From UBA4615 sp044360485 (GTDB taxonomy: Bacteria > Pseudomonadota > Gammaproteobacteria > Burkholderiales > Burkholderiaceae_E), in assembly GCA_044360485.1 (NCBI GenBank), contig JBIKKG010000042.1, forward strand, positions 1 through 19,573: a stretch of 19,573 nucleotides of DNA, written 5' to 3'. Positions 14,924-19,573 of the stretch are shown here, in pieces. Position 1 is the first letter of the stretch. Every line of letters starts with the position of its first letter. The notes beneath the pieces are model-generated. The model made no database searches. It had not been told where the DNA came from and worked only from the letters and a program-made list of their open reading frames with translations. A program made the translations under genes and the position numbers.

Positions 14924-16091
14924 GCAGATCAAAATGCCCTGCACCTTCAGCCACCCATTGCCGATGGGGCAGAAACGCCAGGTGACGCGAGGGTTCCGGA
15001 TGCCGACCCAAGGCACTGTCGAGGGGCACCAGGCCGTCTCCCAGCAGCTGACGGGACCGATCTGACGGGCGCTGGCCAAGTGTTGCCGCCAGTGCGAAGC
15101 ATCGAATGCCATCGGGTAGGGCGACGGCTTCAGGAGGATCTGAATGCTGAAGGAAACGCGAAGGATTGACGTTCAAGAGACTGCCGTAGCGCAGGTCGGT
15201 CATCCCGGCGCTACGTAGGCGACCCAGGCGTGCAAAGGGTGCCAGGTAGGGCAGGCGCTCCAGCAGCGTATTGAACCCGTGCCCGATGCGTTCAAGCGGC
15301 GCGCCATGGTGTGGTGTGCCCAGACAGATCAGATCGGTGACCTGCTGGGGCCAACGGTGCCCCGCCTGCCGCCCGTGGTGGATGGCACTTCGAGCCAGCA
15401 GCCCGCCCATGCTGTGACCGATGATGACCAGTCGCTTGGGTTTGCGCGGCGCTTGTGCCAGGGTGCGCTCGAGCAGCTCGGCAAGCGCCTGACCGTTGGT
15501 GGCGATATGCAGCCCACTGTTGTATCGCAGGAAAAGCGGCTCGAATCGCAGGGATTGACCCAATGCGAGGCCATGGTTGTGGCCGGCGCGCGTCCAGTGC
15601 TGCTCATTCATGCACAAACCGTGAATCATGAGCAACAGCCTGCCCGAGGTGTCATGGGTCTCATGCGCGAAGGCATCTTCTGCCACGGCCTCTGGCTGTT
15701 TCACAGCCTCGGCGCCCTGCAGACTCATGGCCGTTGCCAGCGGGTTGCGCGTATCGGCCAGATAGTCACCCAGCACGCCATTGAGCGCCGCAAGACTGGA
15801 CGCGCGCTGTGATGCGGCACCCGAAGCCCCTGCCTGCGGATACCTGGAAAGGCCTTGAAGCAGCGCCGCCATGCTGTGTCCGGTCACACGCGTCACCACT
15901 CGAACGCTGCGATACACCCATCCGCTGAGTGCGCCGGTGCGCTCAGCATGGGCGCGGTGCCCCCAACGCGGTGGCCTGACGACTTGCGCATGCACGGCTT
16001 CCACCAGGTCCGTGAGCCGGAGCGTGGCAGCGGTAGCCAGCTGGGCTGCACCAGCGAGGTCTTGCAGAGCGTCTGATGCAGATCGGCGCAT
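14838..16091 (-). CDS. Alpha/beta-hydrolase, lipase/PGAP1-like, 417 aa
   Basis: Predicted serine esterase or lipase. The core is at about 150-405: MIHGLCMNEQHW (155-166, oxyanion region), nucleophile elbow G-H-S227-M-G-G, probable acid D352 (GDGLVP) and H386 (GAGHFDLL). About 140 residues precede it, with no clear signal peptide and no known domain that I recognise; they may be a lid, anchor or partner surface. The ATG at 16091 is 3 bp after the SirB1 stop, so the two form an operon. The stop at 14838 lies inside the opposite-strand ygjP-like gene. Specific substrate unknown. Confidence 0.85.
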   Translation of the reverse strand: MRRSASDALQDLAGAAQLATAATLRLTDLVEAVHAQVVRPPRWGHRAHAERTGALSGWVYRSVRVVTRVTGHSMAALLQGLSRYPQAGASGAASQRASSLAALNGVLGDYLADTRNPLATAMSLQGAEAVKQPEAVAEDAFAHETHDTSGRLLLMIHGLCMNEQHWTRAGHNHGLALGQSLRFEPLFLRYNSGLHIATNGQALAELLERTLAQAPRKPKRLVIIGHSMGGLLARSAIHHGRQAGHRWPQQVTDLICLGTPHHGAPLERIGHGFNTLLERLPYLAPFARLGRLRSAGMTDLRYGSLLNVNPSRFLQHSDPPEAVALPDGIRCFALAATLGQRPSDRSRQLLGDGLVPLDSALGRHPEPSRHLAFLPHRQWVAEGAGHFDLLNDPRVYARLLQWLSPASRRRRLRSPKQ

Positions 16092-16094
16092 GGG

Positions 16095-16757
16095 TCAGTT
16101 GGAGGGCGCTTCTTGCAAGATGCGCAGACGTGCCATGCAGTGCTCAAGCAGCTCGTCGCGACCTTGTTGAGCATAGATCGCTTGAAGGTTGTTCAGCATG
16201 CGCATCAGAATCTGAGGGGCAGAGGCTGGCCCCAGCAGTCGCTCGGGGTCCACCCCATAGGGTGCTGCGCGTTGAACCAGCGATTCACGATCGAGGCTGG
16301 CACCTGTAAACGGGTCGATGATGACCACCCCTTCATGCAGATCGGCTCTGATCAGGAAATGACCGGGAAATGCCACGCCCGATAGCTCCAGGCCGATGTG
16401 GCGGGTCAGTTCGGTAAAGAGCACCGCAAGCGAGATGGGAATGCCGCGACGGGTGGCGATCACGCGATGCAGATAACTGTTGTCAGCGTCGTAATACTGC
16501 TGGGCATTGCCTGCGAAACCATGCGTGCCATAGAACCATTGCAGTGCATGCGACAGGCGGGAGCGCTCGGTGGATACTCTCCGACAGGCCTGGGCCAGCT
16601 GCGCCGCGAGTGCATCCACGTCAGCCTGAACCTGTTGAAGGTCCAGTTCAGGATAGGCCATACGACCGAGCACGATCGCGGACTCGAGCAGCGGCGTGGT
16701 CTGCGCGTCCTTGACCAGCATTCGAAAATAGTCGAGGTCGGAAATCGTCTGATACAT
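16095..16757 (-). CDS. SirB1-family protein with transglutaminase-like fold, 220 aa
   Basis: SirB1/transglutaminase-like family of unknown biochemical role. The conserved block runs from NSYLHRVIATRRGIPIS (93-109 here) to GVAFPGHFLIR (127-137) and VIIDPFTG (145-152); the C-terminus (about 175-215) resembles TPR helices. No signal peptide. I use the ATG at 16757; a GTG at 16778 would add seven residues without a better ribosome-binding site. It forms a tight operon with the downstream lipase-like gene and is divergent from the iron-ADH-fold gene. Members of the family are often linked to regulatory or secretion loci, but nothing here shows that. Confidence 0.88.
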   Translation of the reverse strand: MYQTISDLDYFRMLVKDAQTTPLLESAIVLGRMAYPELDLQQVQADVDALAAQLAQACRRVSTERSRLSHALQWFYGTHGFAGNAQQYYDADNSYLHRVIATRRGIPISLAVLFTELTRHIGLELSGVAFPGHFLIRADLHEGVVIIDPFTGASLDRESLVQRAAPYGVDPERLLGPASAPQILMRMLNNLQAIYAQQGRDELLEHCMARLRILQEAPSN

Positions 16758-16854
16758 GCGCGGCGGCCTGAAATACACAGCACATCATGCCGGATTCAGC
16801 CACTGTCGGTTTCAACGGGTGTGTGGTCGGACTGTCGGGGCAGGCAATCGGCGG

Positions 16855-16860
16855 TATAAG
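16855..16860 (+). promoter_or_regulatory. Possible -10 box of the iron-ADH-fold gene
   Basis: TATAAG lies in the divergent gap with a weak CTGTCG (16832-16837) 17 bp upstream. A start near 16867 would give a short leader to the ATG at 16907 and argues against the upstream starts at 16787 and 16871. Confidence 0.3.
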
Positions 16861-16906
16861 CACAGGCTGGATGCCTGATCACTCAACCGTGGAGCCCGTC
16901 CCGATC

Positions 16907-18130
16907 ATGACCCTCACGCCAGAGATTTCAAACGATTTTCGGGCCACGAGTTTTCCGTTGCGGCTGTACAGTGGCCAGGACGCATTGGAAAGTCTGCCTG
17001 CCGAGCTCAAGCGGCACGCAGCCAAACGCGCATTCATCGTGTGCGGGCGCACGGTATCGCGTTCATTCGATCTCATTCGCCGGATTCAGTCCATCCTGGG
17101 AGACACCTGCGCAGGCGTTTTCGACGAGATGGACAAAGACACCTCCCTTGCTGCGGTAACCGCCGCCGCACAGGCTGCACGGGCTGCCCAGGCCGACCTG
17201 CTGATTAGCGTCGGGGCGGGGAGCGTGACCCAAGGCACCCGGGTGGTAGCCATCCTGATGGCCGAGCAGCGTCCGGTCGACGAACTGATCACGCAATACC
17301 CTGAGCAGGGACCCGCGATCAGCCCCAAGTTGCTTGCGCCCAAGGTCCCGATCATCAATGTGCTGACTGCAGCCACCAGCGCGCAAAATCGTGCCGGCTC
17401 TGCTGTCAAGGATCCCAACCGTGCGCATCGCATGGAGTTTTTCGATCCCAAGACTCGCCCGGTCGCCATTTTCTGGGACACCGACGCCTTGCTCACCGCG
17501 CCCCCGAGCCTGGTGCGGACCACGGCGATCTCGGTCTACTGGCGTGCGGTGGTGAGTCTGGGTGCGGAACGCATGACCCCCCTGTCGGAAGGCGACCGCC
17601 TGCATGCCTTCAGGCTCGCGCAGCGGGCGTTGCAGCAGGGGGGTGACCCGCTTGATCCGGCCCCACGCATGGCGGCCTGCGCAGCGTCGTTTCTACAAAA
17701 CCGCGATGTCGATGACGGGGGCGCCATGACCGACAGCCAATGGGTGTCGCGTGTGGTCTACGCTTTCGCCACCTCCATCTTTCAGACGCATCCTCATGTC
17801 GGCCAGGGCGAAGCCAATGCCGCGGTGACGCCCACCGTCATTCGCACGCTCGGGGTGCGCAATCCGAAGGCGATGGTGCTGATCGCCCAGGGCTTAGGCG
17901 TTTGGCATGAGGGCGATGACCTGGCGAGTGCGCCGGATAAGGCTGCAGCAGAACTCGAACGGGTGTTTCGCTCGGTGGGCGTTCCGGTGCGCTTGTCCGA
18001 GTTGAATATCGCACGCGACAGCCTGCCCCTGATGGTCGAGAAGTCGCTGAAGAACTTCAACGCCGACCCGAAACGCGAGTTTGTGAAAGAGCGCGACATG
18101 CTGCATACGTTGATGCAGGCATGCTGGTAA
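16907..18130 (+). CDS. Iron-containing alcohol dehydrogenase-fold protein lacking canonical metal ligands, 407 aa
   Basis: Group III (iron) alcohol dehydrogenase family by fold: dinucleotide motif SVGAGSVTQG (101-110), PIINVLTAATSAQNRAG (148-164) and the GEANAAVTPTVIR block (301-313). By eye alignment to E. coli FucO (DALTH, AHPLG and TPHG), the four metal ligands Asp, His, His, His are replaced by S209, R213, T289 and Q300, and the NAD-side Asp of GGGSxxD is Gln. Two nearby His (295, 297) could form a shifted site. The protein may be metal-free or non-catalytic, or use a different chemistry, as maleylacetate-reductase relatives are said to. I take the ATG at 16907; in-frame ATGs at 16787 and 16871 exist. 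The stop overlaps the MFS start by 10 bp. Confidence 0.8.
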   Translation: MTLTPEISNDFRATSFPLRLYSGQDALESLPAELKRHAAKRAFIVCGRTVSRSFDLIRRIQSILGDTCAGVFDEMDKDTSLAAVTAAAQAARAAQADLLISVGAGSVTQGTRVVAILMAEQRPVDELITQYPEQGPAISPKLLAPKVPIINVLTAATSAQNRAGSAVKDPNRAHRMEFFDPKTRPVAIFWDTDALLTAPPSLVRTTAISVYWRAVVSLGAERMTPLSEGDRLHAFRLAQRALQQGGDPLDPAPRMAACAASFLQNRDVDDGGAMTDSQWVSRVVYAFATSIFQTHPHVGQGEANAAVTPTVIRTLGVRNPKAMVLIAQGLGVWHEGDDLASAPDKAAAELERVFRSVGVPVRLSELNIARDSLPLMVEKSLKNFNADPKREFVKERDMLHTLMQACW

Positions 18131-19338
18131 GGGGGGCGCGCGCGCCCGCAATGGGCTTCATCCTGCTCACGGTGCTGATTGACATGATGTCGATCGGCAT
18201 CATTGTCCCGGTCTTGCCGGCATTGATCGGGACGTTCACCGAGAGCGCTGCGGACCAGGCGTGGTGGCTGGGGATCGTCTCCTTCGCGTTTGGTATCGCC
18301 AATTTCTTTGGCGCCCCCGTGCTGGGTGCACTGTCTGATCGCTACGGGCGCAGACCTGTGCTCTTGCTGGGCTTTTGCGGTCTGGCGCTGAACTTCTTTG
18401 CCACCGCGCTAAGTACCTCCATCGCGATGCTGATTGTGGTCAGACTGCTGGGTGGGCTCATGCAGGCGAATGCAGCGGTAGCCAATGCCTATGTCGCCGA
18501 CATCACCTTGCCTGAAGACCGGGCCAAGCGCTTTGGCTTGCTTGGCGCCATGTTCGGCATCGGGTTCATTCTGGGACCGCTGATCGGCGGGCTGCTTGGC
18601 GCCATCAATCTGCAGCTGCCTTTTTTTGCCGCCGGCGGTTTGGCCTTGCTCAACCTGCTGTACGGGTGGTTTGTGCTGCCGGAGTCCTTGCCGCCCGAGC
18701 GTCGTCGTGCGATGTCGTGGTCATCGGCGAATCCGATCAAGGCCCTGCGGGAGCTCGCACAGCTGAAGGGCGTCGGCTCTCTGATGGGAGCCATCGCCTT
18801 CACGGGGCTCGCGCAGTTTGCGATGTACACGATCTGGGTGTTGTACACGACCCTGAAATTCGGCTGGGATACCGAGCTCAATGGATGGTCGCTGGCTGCG
18901 GTGGGGATCATGGCGGTCATCGTGCAGGGCGCGCTGCTGGGTCGCCTGATCAAGCACTTCACGGCCACGCGGCTGGTGCTGATCGGCATGGTGTCGCAGA
19001 CCTGTGCTTACGCACTGTACGGATTGGTGCCACATGGCTGGATGATGTTCGCAGTGATCGGGGCCAACGTCTTTGGGCTGACGGTGACGGCTGCGGTGCA
19101 AAGCATTGTGAGTCGCGCTGCCAGTGAATCTCAACAAGGCCAGACCATGGGGGCGGTCAGCGCGCTCAATAGCCTGATGGCGGTCATCGCGCCGATCCTG
19201 GGTGCGCCGGCCCTGGCCGCCGTGAGCGACCTGTCGCGCAGCGACTGGCGCATGGGCGCGCCGTTTTATCTGTGCGCAGGCCTGCAGGCGGTCGCACTGT
19301 GGCTGGCCGTGCGGCACTTCCGACGCCACCCGGGCTGA
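18121..19338 (+). CDS. TetA-like MFS drug/metabolite transporter, 405 aa
   Basis: Twelve-helix major facilitator of the TCR/Tet efflux type, in the inner membrane and probably proton-driven. Helix 1 carries LIDMMSIGIIVPVLP (19-33), the classical D...G..P.LP signature. The loop between helices 2 and 3 carries GALSDRYGRRPVLLLG (69-84, motif A). Length is standard. The start ATG at 18121 overlaps the stop of the iron-ADH-fold gene by 10 bp; an ATG at 18151 (ten residues shorter) is also plausible and has AAGGGGGG 14 bases upstream across a GC-rich hairpin. The overlap suggests co-expression. TetA membership does not prove tetracycline export; the cargo cannot be read. Confidence 0.92.
   Translation: MLVRGARAPAMGFILLTVLIDMMSIGIIVPVLPALIGTFTESAADQAWWLGIVSFAFGIANFFGAPVLGALSDRYGRRPVLLLGFCGLALNFFATALSTSIAMLIVVRLLGGLMQANAAVANAYVADITLPEDRAKRFGLLGAMFGIGFILGPLIGGLLGAINLQLPFFAAGGLALLNLLYGWFVLPESLPPERRRAMSWSSANPIKALRELAQLKGVGSLMGAIAFTGLAQFAMYTIWVLYTTLKFGWDTELNGWSLAAVGIMAVIVQGALLGRLIKHFTATRLVLIGMVSQTCAYALYGLVPHGWMMFAVIGANVFGLTVTAAVQSIVSRAASESQQGQTMGAVSALNSLMAVIAPILGAPALAAVSDLSRSDWRMGAPFYLCAGLQAVALWLAVRHFRRHPG
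18134..18147 (+). repeat. GC-rich palindrome at the ADH-MFS junction
   Basis: GGGCGCGCGCGCCC is a perfect 14-bp palindrome just after the upstream stop. It lies between a purine-rich AAGGGGGG (18129-18136) and the alternative MFS start at 18151, so a folded RNA could bring or hide the ribosome-binding site. No terminator T-run follows. Confidence 0.4.
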
Positions 19339-19348
19339 GCGTGCTCAG
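19335..19348. terminator. Possible hairpin at the convergent MFS/patatin ends
   Basis: CTGAGC (19335-19340) and GCTCAG (19343-19348) form a short hairpin at the MFS stop. A second GCTCAGC (19360-19366) offers alternative pairing with 19334-19340. Lying between convergent stops (19338 and 19378) fits a bidirectional terminator, but no T-run is present on either strand, so this is weak. Confidence 0.25.
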
Positions 19349-19377
19349 TTGCGGGGTGGGCTCAGCGAATGCCCGGC

Positions 19378-19573
19378 TTAGCGCGCGGTTGGCGAGGCTC
19401 TTGGCGTGATGTTCAGCCCTGCATCCAGGAGCAGGCGCTTGAAATCGGGCGATGCCCTGATGATGCGGCCTGCCGCAGCTCTCAGGCGATCAACCGCCTC
19501 ATCGGGCAACGTGAAGCTCGTAGGCAGGCTGTTCAGGTAATCGAACTCCGGGTCGCCCTTGAGCGCAGCGAAT
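19378..19573 (-). CDS. Probable patatin-like phospholipase, C-terminal fragment (cut by the right edge)
   Basis: The last 64 codons and a TAA stop are in the window. The translated end includes FAALKGDPEFDYLNSLPTSF, then TLPDEAVDRLRAAAGRIIRA and SPDFKRLL. The LPTSF.L..EAVDRLRAAG pattern matches what I recall of the C-termini of patatin-like phospholipase proteins in proteobacteria. The GxSxG nucleophile and DG(A/G) acid motif lie outside the window, so catalytic capacity cannot be judged. It converges on the MFS gene with a 39-bp gap. Confidence 0.5.
   Translation of the reverse strand, partial: FAALKGDPEFDYLNSLPTSFTLPDEAVDRLRAAAGRIIRASPDFKRLLLDAGLNITPRASPTAR

Noticed and set aside
16787..16906. 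Upstream ATG starts (16787, 16871) for the iron-ADH-fold gene
   Set aside because: The extra residues are unlike the family, and the best -10 candidate (16855-16860) would place them upstream of or at the transcript start.

Overview
The window is GC-rich, gene-dense bacterial chromosome with no mobile element, rRNA, tRNA or CRISPR array that I can see. It holds 13 complete protein-coding genes and two cut by the edges (TauD-like at the left, patatin-like at the right). A Bug/TctC solute-binding protein, a COQ7-type ubiquinone hydroxylase, YgjP, SirB1 and a HutC-type GntR regulator together suggest a betaproteobacterium, probably Burkholderiales. That placement is inferred from gene content, not from a marker gene.

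Region 1 (1-7711, minus strand) looks like one catabolic operon. In transcription order it has a 3-hydroxyisobutyrate/sulfolactaldehyde-reductase-type dehydrogenase, a GntR/UTRA regulator overlapping it by 4 bp, a DUF3604 PHP-like putative metallohydrolase, a Bug solute-binding protein, a large cytoplasmic Cys-type arylsulfatase and the start of a TauD/TfdA dioxygenase. A sigma70-like promoter lies upstream, and a perfect 22-bp palindrome built from two copies of ATAACGTTAT fills its spacer, which makes it the obvious candidate operator for the operon's own regulator. Sulfatase, TauD-like enzyme and a dehydrogenase with a YihU-like substrate pocket point to uptake and breakdown of a sulfated or sulfonated organic compound. 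The substrate is unknown.

Region 2 (7775-11651, minus strand) has an alpha/beta hydrolase fused to a SnoaL-like domain, then a photolyase/cryptochrome-family flavoprotein coupled to a DCC-COQ7 fusion protein whose stop lies one base before the photolyase start. Region 3 (11917-14923, plus strand) has a secreted COG3650-like protein, a GNAT acetyltransferase, a PlsC-type acyltransferase and a YgjP-like metallopeptidase. Region 4 (14838-16757, minus strand) has a SirB1 protein and an alpha/beta hydrolase/lipase whose 3' end overlaps ygjP tail to tail by 86 bp.

Region 5 (16907-19338, plus strand) has an iron-alcohol-dehydrogenase-fold protein that appears to have lost all four canonical metal ligands, overlapping a TetA-like MFS transporter. 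The 3' end of a patatin-like phospholipase converges on it from the right edge. No intergenic stretch exceeds 300 bp; the longest, about 265 bp (11652-11916), separates the divergent coq7-like and COG3650-like genes and holds one perfect hairpin.
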